DNA of 8,421 nt from NCBI GenBank assembly GCA_964560775.1, contig CAZLNH010000406.1, positions 1-8,421 of the forward strand, in the 5' to 3' direction. The DNA comes from Woeseia sp964560775. Lineage in GTDB: Bacteria; Pseudomonadota; Gammaproteobacteria; Steroidobacterales; Woeseiaceae. Below the pieces are notes generated by a model. That model had not been told where the DNA came from. It made no database searches and saw nothing but the letters and a program-made list of their open reading frames with translations. The translations under genes and the position numbers were made by a program. Shown piece after piece: positions 1-6,148 of this stretch (its first letter is position 1; the number at the start of each line of letters is the position of its first letter).

Positions 1-914
1 TCACAGGCAACGCGACGTGCCGTTTCCGCGGAAACGTGCGGCCCGTGTTCGAGGTGCGCCAGGTCGGCCAGTCCGAGCGGTGATGTTTCCGCGGAAACGC
101 CGTCGGCGGATTCCAGTTCGGATTTCAGCGTGTCGACAGCAACATGCACAACGACCTGGTAGCGATCCGCCGTTGTCGATACAGTTTCGCCACTAGCGAG
201 GTAGGTCTCCGCAACATCGGCGAGCGCATCGGCACGCCGCTGGCCGATCGGTTCGCGAGCCGATTCCCCGGCAGCAACGTCGTGGACGGTATTGTCCGGA
301 GCCTTGCGACCGCCGTCCTCGCGAAAGCGCTGCTCCATGGCGTGCTCCATTGCCTTCAGCACCATCGCGCCCTGATCGGCGGGATAGCGGGCCTTGATCA
401 CCAGGCAGCCTTCATGGTCGTAGTGAATCGTGCATTCGCGTGCCGCATGCTGCGCTGCTGCCGTCGCCGCTTCGATGTTGCGCGACGCCCGGCGGTACTT
501 GGCAATCAGCGTCTCCATGTGCCAGGCGGAGCCGTGGCGAGCGATCATCAGCAGGTAGTCTTCGTTGTCAGCGTTCGCGACGCGTGTCATGGCACGAACC
601 TTGGAGTAGCTCAGCTCACCACGCGAGAATGCGGCGCTGATTTTCGGCAGGTCAGCGAGCGCCCGTGCCACACGCACTTTCTCGCGCGCGGCGTTCATGC
701 CGATGCCGCACTTGAAGTTAAGCCAGTGGGCACAGGAATGCAGACCGGGCAGCTCCCAATAACCTTGCTCGTCGAACTCCCGGATCATCACCAGCAGCCG
801 GTACGTGCCGGCATACAGGTAACCACAGAGCTCAGTGATCTTCGCACCCAGCTTCTCGCTGTTGACGTACTTGGGGTGCAGGTCCGGGTGCTTGACGACA
901 GAGCCGCTATCCAT
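1..914 (-). CDS. DUF222 / 13E12-family HNH endonuclease, C-terminus cut off by window edge
   Basis: The minus-strand frame is open from an ATG at 914-912 to the left edge, about 304 codons with no stop. Residues about 20-270 read as a DUF222 domain: WELPGLHSCAHWLNFKCGIG at about 53-72, then an AAREKVRVARAL helix, then GELSYSKVRAMTRVA at about 99-113. Near the edge come QRRADAL and GPHVSAETARRVAC, which in this family immediately precede the C-terminal HNH nuclease. The HNH itself (His, Asn, His) lies outside the window. Family knowledge: these are multicopy putative endonucleases, often mobile-element-like, with unproven roles. The start is supported by AGAGAGG five bases upstream. The gene is G+C-rich and points away from the cassette array, so it is probably flanking chromosome rather than a cassette. 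The family call is firm; activity cannot be judged without the HNH. Confidence 0.9.
   Translation of the reverse strand, partial: MDSGSVVKHPDLHPKYVNSEKLGAKITELCGYLYAGTYRLLVMIREFDEQGYWELPGLHSCAHWLNFKCGIGMNAAREKVRVARALADLPKISAAFSRGELSYSKVRAMTRVANADNEDYLLMIARHGSAWHMETLIAKYRRASRNIEAATAAAQHAARECTIHYDHEGCLVIKARYPADQGAMVLKAMEHAMEQRFREDGGRKAPDNTVHDVAAGESAREPIGQRRADALADVAETYLASGETVSTTADRYQVVVHVAVDTLKSELESADGVSAETSPLGLADLAHLEHGPHVSAETARRVAC
22..98. repeat. Two copies of a 14-bp perfect palindrome inside the DUF222 gene
   Basis: GTTTCCGCGGAAAC occurs at 22-35 and again at 85-98. Each copy is its own reverse complement. The copies are 63 bp apart, exactly 21 codons, and in the minus-strand frame both encode a VSAET peptide (HVSAETA and GVSAETS). 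The right copy lies in the linker after the DUF222 domain and the left copy just before the HNH region. VSAET-like peptides before the HNH are common in this family, so part of the repetition may be protein constraint. Identity over all 14 bases is more than the protein requires. Confidence 0.85.
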
Positions 915-919
915 GCGTG

Positions 920-926
920 CCTCTCT
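920..926 (-). promoter_or_regulatory. Ribosome binding site of the DUF222 gene
   Basis: On the minus strand AGAGAGG is followed by a five-base spacer (CACGC) and the ATG at 914-912. It fixes the start of the DUF222 reading frame. Confidence 0.65.
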
Positions 927-1109
927 ACTGTATTGGTGACTGAGCCTCTATTGCAGGGTACCGGATGGGGGAATTGTTACGACGTGAGAAACTGGGCGGA
1001 TTGCCTACTTATGCGGGTTGTATTGGCGCGCCGATTTTGGCGTTTGCTGGGGAGTCGTCCGGCACCGAGCAAATGACGCGACGAGGCAGTCGGGTGTTCA
1101 GTGCGTGCT

Positions 1110-1125
1110 GAGCGGTCGGCCGCTC
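1110..1125. repeat. Six-base-pair hairpin with TCGG loop
   Basis: GAGCGG and CCGCTC flank a four-base TCGG loop. No T-tract follows on either strand, so it is not a clear terminator. It may belong to the leader of the cassette array. Confidence 0.5.
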
Positions 1126-1228
1126 GACACCGAACGCGACCGACGGCTCGCGAACTGGAAGTACCGGATATACGCAAAAACGATATTATCTGGCGAACCG
1201 CGACCAAATGACGTAGGGTGTTGAAATC

Positions 1229-1942
1229 GTGGGGACCAAGTCGACGAATAACGAACGTAACCGCCAATTTCAGTGCGCGCACGATAATTCAATACCGTGG
1301 CACGCGGTTCATTCACTATTAGACGGCATGTGCGACTCAAGAGAAAACTGGAAGCGAGGGCACGTTTACGACGTATCTGCCTCGATCGACTTTTTTGCGT
1401 CATCTAACAAATTTGATCGCGAGAAATGGGTTGTGTGTGAGCTACTTACTGCATGCGCCATACCCTTCCGGGAAAATGAACTCTTGCCAGCCTCCGAGCC
1501 CGGTGATGTGACATTCCGGAATGCCACATTTCAGGTGAAAGAGATTATGGAGCCGCACCGACGACGAGGTGACGAGTATAAAGCTCATCTGGAAAAGGTA
1601 TTGAAAGCCTCTACAGAAGCAGACCTTCTTGAGCAATGCGTATGGGGAGCGATTTCCTTTTCAGAGGTTGCAGGAATGGTCCTTGAAAAGACTGAAAAGC
1701 TGTCCTTAGAGAAGTACGGGCCGACGGAGCGTGGCAAGATTGATTTGCTCTTTTACTTCAATTTCGTTGACGTCACGATTACGCCGCCGACCGACCATTT
1801 ATTTGAGTTCGACGGTTTTCGATCTGTGTCATTGGTATCGAATACGTACTGTGCAGTTCTCTACACTGCGGAGACCGCGCCGGATTTCCTAAAAAAGTGT
1901 GTGATTGAAAAACAAACAAGTGCGGCGCCAAATGTTGTCTAA
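1229..1942 (+). CDS. DUF1780 putative endonuclease (cassette gene)
   Basis: A 237-residue protein with no signal peptide or membrane helix, so cytoplasmic. Residues about 52-120 match the DUF1780 pattern: DFFASSNKFDREKWVVCELL at 54-73, then PFREN, then the core with PGDVTF at 91-96, FQVKE at 101-105 and EPHRRRGDEYKAHLE at 108-122. D93 and Q102-V-K104 resemble the D...(E/Q)xK arrangement of PD-(D/E)xK nucleases, and Pfam describes the family as a putative endonuclease. Substrate and role are unknown. The GTG start at 1229 is the longest choice. The first 33 residues do not look family-like, and ATG 1328 (M34) is a credible alternative. The stop codon lies inside the attC at 1937-2025, as is usual for a cassette. 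It is the first cassette gene, the position normally best expressed from an integron leader promoter. Confidence 0.8.
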   Translation: MGTKSTNNERNRQFQCAHDNSIPWHAVHSLLDGMCDSRENWKRGHVYDVSASIDFFASSNKFDREKWVVCELLTACAIPFRENELLPASEPGDVTFRNATFQVKEIMEPHRRRGDEYKAHLEKVLKASTEADLLEQCVWGAISFSEVAGMVLEKTEKLSLEKYGPTERGKIDLLFYFNFVDVTITPPTDHLFEFDGFRSVSLVSNTYCAVLYTAETAPDFLKKCVIEKQTSAAPNVV

Positions 1943-2025
1943 CACGTGCGTCCTCCGTCACTTGACAACCCGCCTTGTGCTGTCGTTCCAGCCGGATTGG
2001 GTCAATCGCAGGTGAGGCGTTAGGC
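1937..2025 (+). repeat. attC site of the DUF1780 cassette
   Basis: The left core GTCTAAC (1937-1943) fits RYYYAAC and contains the stop codon of the DUF1780 gene. The right core GTTAGGC (2019-2025) fits GTTRRRY exactly. Between them TTGAC (1962-1966) pairs with GTCAA (2001-2005), with CCC and GGG runs adjacent, giving an imperfect inverted repeat of 89 bp. It is one of the two best attC sites in the window and marks the start of the DUF262 cassette. Confidence 0.85.
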
Positions 2026-2071
2026 GCCAATGCACCCTCAAGTCTATTAACGAAATGAGAAGCGAACGGAA

Positions 2072-3100
2072 ATGAAAAATTTTGACACACGCGTTTACAG
2101 CATAGGCGACTTTCTCGAGTGGTCATCCAATGGCCTCTTAGAGCTGAGCCCTGATTTCCAGCGGCGAGGAGTTTGGACGAAACAGGCAAAATCGTACTTA
2201 ATGGATACAGTTGTTTCAGGAAAACCTATGCCAAAGATTCTAATGAGCCAGCGGATGAGCGCGTCACGCAGTACCCGAGTAATCATCGATGGACAGCAGA
2301 GACTACGATCAATCATTGAGTATTGCTCAGATGAATACCCAATCAGCAAGTCTCATAATGACGAGTTTGGCGGGAAATTATTCTCTAACCTACCAGAAGC
2401 AATCAAGTCGGATATCTATAAATACGAGATCGGTGTCGATGTTCTCTTCGATATGTCTTATGAAGAGACACTCGATATTTTTGCAAGGCTAAACACGTAT
2501 TCGGTAAGGCTAAATAAGCAAGAGCTATTTAATGCAAAGTATCTAGGTCCCTTCAAGCAATCCGCATATAGAATTGGCTATAGATACGTAAAGTACTGGA
2601 TTGAATCTGGCGTTCTTACTAAAGCAAAAGTTACTAGAATGGGCGAAGCGGAGTTGGCCTCAGATATTCTTGCAGTGGCTCTTGAAGGAATCCAAAGCAA
2701 CAAAACCATTGAAAAAGCCTACCAGAAGTATGAAGACGAAGATGCAAGCATTGGAAAAAGCGTCAATCAAGTCATTGAAACACTCGATTTTATTCTTGAG
2801 CTATATCCTCCTGAAGAATTAAAGCAAACAAACTTCAAAAGAATTCATATCTTTTACAGTCTGTTCTGCGCTGTATATCACAGCCTCTTTGGGGCAAATA
2901 ATTTCGATGCGCCACGAAAACGTTCCCTCTCAAAACATCTTGGTACGGTAAGAGTTGCTTTGGATGACTTCAGTGCCAGATACGATGAAGAGGCAAAATC
3001 GCTCGAGAAGTTCATTGATGCGTCTCGCAGGGCCACGACAGATTCGGCTAATCGTGTATACCGCGCCAAAGTACTATCTGAAGTTATTGTCGGTAGTTGA
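2072..3100 (+). CDS. DUF262 domain protein (GmrSD/ParB-like fold), first gene of a pair with HEPN
   Basis: A 342-residue cytoplasmic protein with a clear N-terminal DUF262 domain: SPDFQRRGVW at 26-35, then a helix and GKPMPKILM at 50-58, then IIDGQQRLRSI at 71-81, the hallmark DGQQR motif. The segment IFARLNTYSVRLNKQELFNA at about 136-155 is also typical (F..LN.....L...El.nA). The C-terminal half is helical and carries no recognised HNH/DUF1524 nuclease, so it is shorter than full GmrSD-type enzymes. Family knowledge: DUF262 is a ParB/Srx-like fold that binds or hydrolyses nucleotides and drives nucleases in phage-restriction systems such as GmrS. The start ATG is preceded only by a weak GGA-containing site. 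The gene is markedly A+T-rich (about 38% G+C in a sampled line) and ends four bases before the HEPN gene. I infer that it is the sensor or regulator of that partner. Confidence 0.88.
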   Translation: MKNFDTRVYSIGDFLEWSSNGLLELSPDFQRRGVWTKQAKSYLMDTVVSGKPMPKILMSQRMSASRSTRVIIDGQQRLRSIIEYCSDEYPISKSHNDEFGGKLFSNLPEAIKSDIYKYEIGVDVLFDMSYEETLDIFARLNTYSVRLNKQELFNAKYLGPFKQSAYRIGYRYVKYWIESGVLTKAKVTRMGEAELASDILAVALEGIQSNKTIEKAYQKYEDEDASIGKSVNQVIETLDFILELYPPEELKQTNFKRIHIFYSLFCAVYHSLFGANNFDAPRKRSLSKHLGTVRVALDDFSARYDEEAKSLEKFIDASRRATTDSANRVYRAKVLSEVIVGS

Positions 3101-3104
3101 TGCA

Positions 3105-3701
3105 ATGCCGAGAATACATTCCGTAAACAGGGCAATCGTCCGTGAAATTGATAAATTGGTCGCTATTGAAGCCAAGTACCAGAAGTCGCTGGCATTACAA
3201 CGCGATGCGCTTGAGCTTGCTGTCGAGTACGTATTTCTATCTGGATTTAAGGCGTGGGAGAAATTCCTCGAGTCCGTCTTCGTGTCTCAGTCAAGATATA
3301 ATGACCCAGTGTCAGGACGCCGTCTTTTTCCGTACTTGGCGCCGCGTACGGAGAATCACGCCCACGATCTCATTAAGCTGGAAAAGCGATTTGTCGATTG
3401 GACGGATCCCGAATCGGTTGCGTCACGGGCAGATATTTTGTTTCGCAATAGCCGGATTATTACAGATCCAATAAAGTCGTCAATGCAAGATCTACGCGAT
3501 GCTAAGCGAGTAAGAAATTTCATAGCACATGGGTCTGGGGAGTCACTTCGGCTTTTTCAAGATTTGTCGGTCAAACGTCTAGGTAAAAAAGCAAGTTCTG
3601 CTGGAGCGTTTCTGCAATCGTTTCCTCAAGGCGCAACAACCCATTATGCCCTTTACTACCTTGCGTTATTCAAGGATCTTGCATGCAGAATTTCGCAATA
3701 A
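3105..3701 (+). CDS. HEPN-fold putative RNase (MAE_28990/MAE_18760-like), partner of DUF262
   Basis: A 198-residue, largely helical, cytoplasmic protein. The HEPN RNase motif Rx4H is present as R137-N-F-I-A-H142 within a helix (KRVRNFIAHGSGES, 134-147), the usual catalytic position. An aromatic and acidic N-terminal helix, VEYVFLSGFKAWEKFLESVF at 40-59, matches the style of MAE_28990-type HEPN nucleases. The start ATG 3105 lies four bases after the DUF262 stop with no independent ribosome site, so translation is probably coupled. Family knowledge: HEPN proteins with this motif cleave RNA in toxin-antitoxin and abortive-infection systems. I infer that this is the effector of a two-gene defence or toxin-antitoxin module. 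The subfamily name is from memory of the pattern and is less certain than the HEPN fold. Confidence 0.75.
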   Translation: MPRIHSVNRAIVREIDKLVAIEAKYQKSLALQRDALELAVEYVFLSGFKAWEKFLESVFVSQSRYNDPVSGRRLFPYLAPRTENHAHDLIKLEKRFVDWTDPESVASRADILFRNSRIITDPIKSSMQDLRDAKRVRNFIAHGSGESLRLFQDLSVKRLGKKASSAGAFLQSFPQGATTHYALYYLALFKDLACRISQ

Positions 3702-4050
3702 CGCCTTATATACGCGCTGAGATAGACAGTCGAATAAATGTCTGTTTCGGTGATGCGGGAATTACGAGTAATCGTGATCCGCGTTTTTTCAGACCGTTGA
3801 GATACGTTGATGCATCGTACGTAGTACGGTCCTACAAACGTCGTCGCAGGAGCGGATCCGCTTGAATGCGTGCGCACGGGAAATACTGGTATCGTTCTTG
3901 GTGCTGGCCTCCTGTCGGGGAAAGTGCAAGTGATTGTGCAAAATGATTTCTCATGCGGCGTTGGCGCTACGTCAACCCGCGATGCCGGCCCCGCAGAGGT
4001 CAGCGCCTGACGCCGCGAAAGTCAAACTGTCTAGACCGCACCGGAATGTC
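3702..4050. other. 350-bp region without a recognisable gene or attC
   Basis: This stretch separates the HEPN gene from the protease. I find no GTTRRRY heptamer on the plus strand, so the attC expected after a cassette gene is missing or degraded. Small symmetric elements occur: CGTAC-GTA-GTACG at about 3818-3830, a 12-bp palindrome AGCGGATCCGCT at 3851-3862, and GTCAG-CGC-CTGAC at 3999-4011. A 60-codon open frame at 3683-3865 has an Arg-rich tail (KRRRRSGSA) but no family resemblance. An upstream extension of the protease frame to ATG 3934 has non-conserved, Ala/Pro-rich content. I call no gene here. Confidence 0.5.
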
Positions 4051-4893
4051 ATGAACCTGAGCACAATATCCCAGCAGCTACTGTATTCGACCTTCCGAAT
4101 CGAAGCGGAAAAACCAAATGGAGCCGAAGCCGGTACAGGCTTTGCGTTTTCGCTCAGCCACAGTGGCGAGAACTATATATTTGTGGTAACAAATAAGCAC
4201 GTAGTTGAGAACGCTCATACTGGGAGAATGTTCTTTACACTGGTTGAAAATGGCCAGCCAAAGATAGGTCATCGTTATGACCTGACAATCTCGGAGTTTT
4301 CGGATGCGTGGACGGGACATCCTGATGACGATACGGACGTCGCTGTGATGCCGCTAATACCGCTTGTCCAACATATGCAGAACGCGGGCATTAATGTTTT
4401 CTTCAAGTCTATTCCCGACTCACTGATACCGAACGATGAGCAGCTTGCTAGTCTGGATGCACTGGAAGATGTTTTGTTCGTGGGGTATCCAAACGGCATC
4501 TATGACCGTGTTAACTTGCTGCCAATAATGCGGCGAGGCACAACGGCGACACCAGCCTATATTGACTATGACGGAAGGAAGGTATTCCTTATCGACGCTT
4601 CGGTGTTTCCGGGTTCCAGCGGCAGCCCTGTTCTGATTGTCAACGAAGGATCGTACCGAACTCAGCAAGGCATAGTAATTGGGAGTCGGGTATTATTTAT
4701 TGGGATCATCGCAAGCGTCGCAGTTCGTCAAGAACATGGTCGGATCGCGCTTGTTGATATTCCCACTGCGCAATCGCAGGTCGTTGTGACTCAACAAATG
4801 ATTGACCTTGGTGTAGCCTTCAAAGCTACGACCATTGTCGAAGCTTGCATAGAAGCGCTGACAGCCAGAGGGGTAATCGCAAATGCGTTCTAA
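4051..4893 (+). CDS. Standalone cytoplasmic trypsin-like serine protease
   Basis: A 280-residue S1-like (chymotrypsin/HtrA fold) peptidase with the full triad visible: H50 in TNKHVV (47-52), D96 in DTDVAVMPL (94-102) and S190 in PGSSGSPV (187-194, the GxSGxP box). Other conserved stretches are GTGFAF (28-33), DVLFVGYPNGIYD (140-152), RRGTTATP (161-168) and FLIDASVFPGSSG (179-191). No signal peptide, transmembrane helix or PDZ domain is present, so it should act in the cytoplasm, unlike HtrA/Deg proteases. ATG 4051 is chosen because the family-like sequence (NLSTISQQLLYSTFRIE) begins there; ATG 3934 in the same frame would add 39 unconserved residues. The stop lies within the attC at 4888-4946. 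Trypsin-like domains occur in some phage-defence proteins, but this protein's substrate is unknown. Confidence 0.85.
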   Translation: MNLSTISQQLLYSTFRIEAEKPNGAEAGTGFAFSLSHSGENYIFVVTNKHVVENAHTGRMFFTLVENGQPKIGHRYDLTISEFSDAWTGHPDDDTDVAVMPLIPLVQHMQNAGINVFFKSIPDSLIPNDEQLASLDALEDVLFVGYPNGIYDRVNLLPIMRRGTTATPAYIDYDGRKVFLIDASVFPGSSGSPVLIVNEGSYRTQQGIVIGSRVLFIGIIASVAVRQEHGRIALVDIPTAQSQVVVTQQMIDLGVAFKATTIVEACIEALTARGVIANAF

Positions 4894-4946
4894 CAATGCG
4901 TTGCACCCAGGCGGTCGTCAAGGACGGGTGAGCTTAGATGTTGGAC
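4888..4946 (+). repeat. attC site of the protease cassette (59 bp)
   Basis: The left core TTCTAAC (4888-4894) overlaps the protease stop codon. The right core GTTGGAC (4940-4946) fits GTTRRRY. CACCC (4904-4908) pairs with GGGTG (4926-4930), and the short centre is GTC...GAC. Its length equals the classic 59-base element. The right arm GAGCTTAGATGTT closely matches the arm at 7197-7203. Confidence 0.88.
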
Positions 4947-4987
4947 GGTAGAGCTCAATCGGGGATACGGCCGTTGAGGGTAGTAGG

Positions 4988-5539
4988 GTGACGCACAGCA
5001 TCTCTGACTTCGCACTGAAACTAGTTTTCCAAGACTGGCGCCTGCTATCGGTTTCATTCACCGGGCTAGGCATAGGTGGGGCCTTGATCGGCCATCTCGG
5101 CTCTGAAACCTGGAACCTAAATCAAACGTTTATCCTTATAAGTGCGATGATGGCGGCCACAATAATCGCTAAGTGCATATCTTTCGCTTATAAACTTTAT
5201 CGAATGCAATCACCCAGCATAAAAGCGATTCGTTTAGTTCAAGGAGATGGCCTTAATCGGGGCTACACTCTAATCGTCTTTTCCCAGAACGACATGTTCT
5301 CAATAGGGCAACTCGTGACGCTATTCTGCGAAAGTTCCGGCGCTAGGCAGCCCATCCTGATTGCCGTGATTACGGCTGTCAATTCGAGCGAGATTCAGGC
5401 AACTTCAATTTCGAATGTCCCTGACGAAGACATTAGAAAGTACTTTGAAGAAGAGTCGCGACGCAGGATGCTCTTCGCGACACCGGAGATTTATTCGGAG
5501 CACATGCGCGTACAGGCTGCTGGAGCACAGAATGACTGA
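4988..5539 (+). CDS. Unrecognised two-helix inner-membrane protein with beta-rich soluble domain
   Basis: I do not recognise a named family. The 183-residue product starts with a short amphipathic stretch, then two hydrophobic segments at about 19-38 (LLSVSFTGLGIGGALIGHLG) and 46-70 (QTFILISAMMAATIIAKCIS onward), predicting a membrane hairpin. Residues about 78-145 look like a small beta-barrel: strand-like RGYTLIVFS, then FSIGQLVTLFCES, then ILIAVITAVNSSEIQATSI. The IGQLVTL plus later alternating-strand pattern resembles the domain in the next gene. A charged helix (DEDIRKYFEEESRRR) follows. The start is GTG 4988, with GAGGG at 4976-4980 as ribosome site. The 3' end overlaps the next gene by 8 bases (ATGACTGA), implying coupled translation and a joint function. 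Confidence 0.65.
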   Translation: MTHSISDFALKLVFQDWRLLSVSFTGLGIGGALIGHLGSETWNLNQTFILISAMMAATIIAKCISFAYKLYRMQSPSIKAIRLVQGDGLNRGYTLIVFSQNDMFSIGQLVTLFCESSGARQPILIAVITAVNSSEIQATSISNVPDEDIRKYFEEESRRRMLFATPEIYSEHMRVQAAGAQND

Positions 5540-5918
5540 TCAGAACCGATTCAAGGTTGTAAAGATAATCTCTCCCTACCAGGTCGTAATCAACGCCGGC
5601 TCGGAAGCAGAACTACGAAAAGGCCAGCGCTTTCTTGTGTACGATATCGGAGAAATGATTAAAGATCCTGAGACTGGAGAAGACTTGGAGGCAATTGAGA
5701 TAGTACGAGGGACAGGCCGAATCATTCACCTACAAGAGAAGATAGCAACCGTCGAATCGGATATGAAGGAAGAAGAGCCCATTACAATTAAGAGAACGTC
5801 GACTTTGGGAAGCATGCGAAATCTGTTTGGCGACACTGAGCAAACTGAAATACGAAGAAGCAGGATACCGTTCGATGAGCCGCAAGTTGGTGATCGTATC
5901 CGGCTATACAGTGACTGA
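5532..5918 (+). CDS. Small FlgT C-terminal-like beta-rich protein, partner of the membrane protein
   Basis: A 128-residue protein with no signal peptide or membrane segment. Residues 7-75 follow the FlgT_C-like pattern: FKVVKIISPYQVVINAGSEA at 7-26, then LRKGQRFLVYDIG (28-40), then KDPETGEDLEAIE (44-56), then GTGRIIHLQEKIATVES. A closing PQVGDRIRLYSD (117-128) is the usual second GDxv element. In FlgT this domain sits in the periplasmic flagellar H-ring; here there is no flagellar context and no export signal. The resemblance is therefore of fold, not function. The start ATG 5532 lies inside the upstream gene, overlapping its stop. The gene is probably the soluble subunit of a two-gene membrane module. 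No attC follows; a toxin remnant abuts directly. Confidence 0.65.
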   Translation: MTDQNRFKVVKIISPYQVVINAGSEAELRKGQRFLVYDIGEMIKDPETGEDLEAIEIVRGTGRIIHLQEKIATVESDMKEEEPITIKRTSTLGSMRNLFGDTEQTEIRRSRIPFDEPQVGDRIRLYSD

Positions 5919-6147
5919 CGCTTTAGTGGCGGGACTGGGTCGCGAGCTCCTCGAACGTATTCAAGAGGTGCTTGCTCGTGTGCAAGATAATCCCGATCAT
6001 TTTCCGGTAATCAGAATGAGCATCCGCCGTGCAATGCTGAGGCGTTTTCCTTACAACGTCTTGTTCCGGGCTGCTGATGAAAATGTGCTCGTCGTCGCAA
6101 TCATGCATTTTCGGCGAAACCCAATGCGACTGAGGCGGAGAACGTGA
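5875..6147 (+). pseudogene. ParE/RelE-type toxin remnant lacking its N-terminus
   Basis: From about position 5932 the frame reads as the C-terminal two thirds of a ParE-family toxin: GLGRELLERIQEVLARVQDN, then PDHFPVIRMSIRRAMLRRFP, then YNVLFRAADENVLVVAIMHF and RRNP. The usual first strand and helix (about 25 residues ending in a Y/F-rich segment before GLG) are missing. In their place the open frame runs back into the FlgT-C-like gene, where MSRKLVIVSGYTVTDA at 5875-5922 is out-of-frame sequence of that gene. No antitoxin gene precedes it, and the attC of the previous cassette is also absent. The simplest reading is a deletion joining the 3' end of one cassette to the middle of a parE cassette. 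The product, if made, is unlikely to be toxic. Confidence 0.75.
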
Positions 6148-6148
6148 C

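Larger units (their letters stand above)
915..1228. other. Intergenic region between the divergent DUF222 gene and the first cassette; possible attI side
   Basis: No convincing gene lies here; open frames on both strands lack recognisable family content. A strong hairpin is visible: GAGCGG at 1110-1115, loop TCGG, CCGCTC at 1120-1125. Near the right end is a core-site-like heptamer, GTTGAAA at 1220-1226. It differs from GTTRRRY only in the last base and lies just before the first cassette gene, where an attI/cassette boundary would fall. TATTAT at 1184-1189 resembles a -10 box but has no good -35 at 17 bp. The attI reading is an inference. Confidence 0.4.

Noticed and set aside
144..1076. Long plus-strand open frame of 310 codons
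   Set aside because: It is the codon-aligned antisense of the DUF222 gene, which has clear family motifs on the minus strand. The plus-strand translation has none, and high G+C explains the lack of stops.
1184..1189. TATTAT as the -10 box of a cassette promoter
   Set aside because: No acceptable -35 hexamer lies 16-18 bases upstream (GTACCG is the nearest), so I do not call a promoter.
977..1403. Two overlapping minus-strand open frames of about 101 codons
   Set aside because: They overlap each other and the start of the DUF1780 gene, are Arg/Ser-rich in a way typical of shadow frames, and show no family pattern or ribosome site.
2955..3104. Upstream extension of the HEPN frame into the DUF262 gene
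   Set aside because: This would overlap 146 bases of a well-supported gene. The HEPN-like sequence begins near ATG 3105, four bases after the DUF262 stop.
3683..3865. 60-codon plus-strand frame after the HEPN gene, ending in KRRRRSGSA
   Set aside because: It starts inside the HEPN gene, has no visible ribosome site and resembles nothing I recognise. It is recorded only as part of the unexplained spacer.
3934..4050. Upstream extension of the protease to ATG 3934 (39 more residues)
   Set aside because: The extra residues are Ala/Pro/Arg-rich, contain no signal peptide or conserved pattern, and the family-like sequence begins at M 4051.
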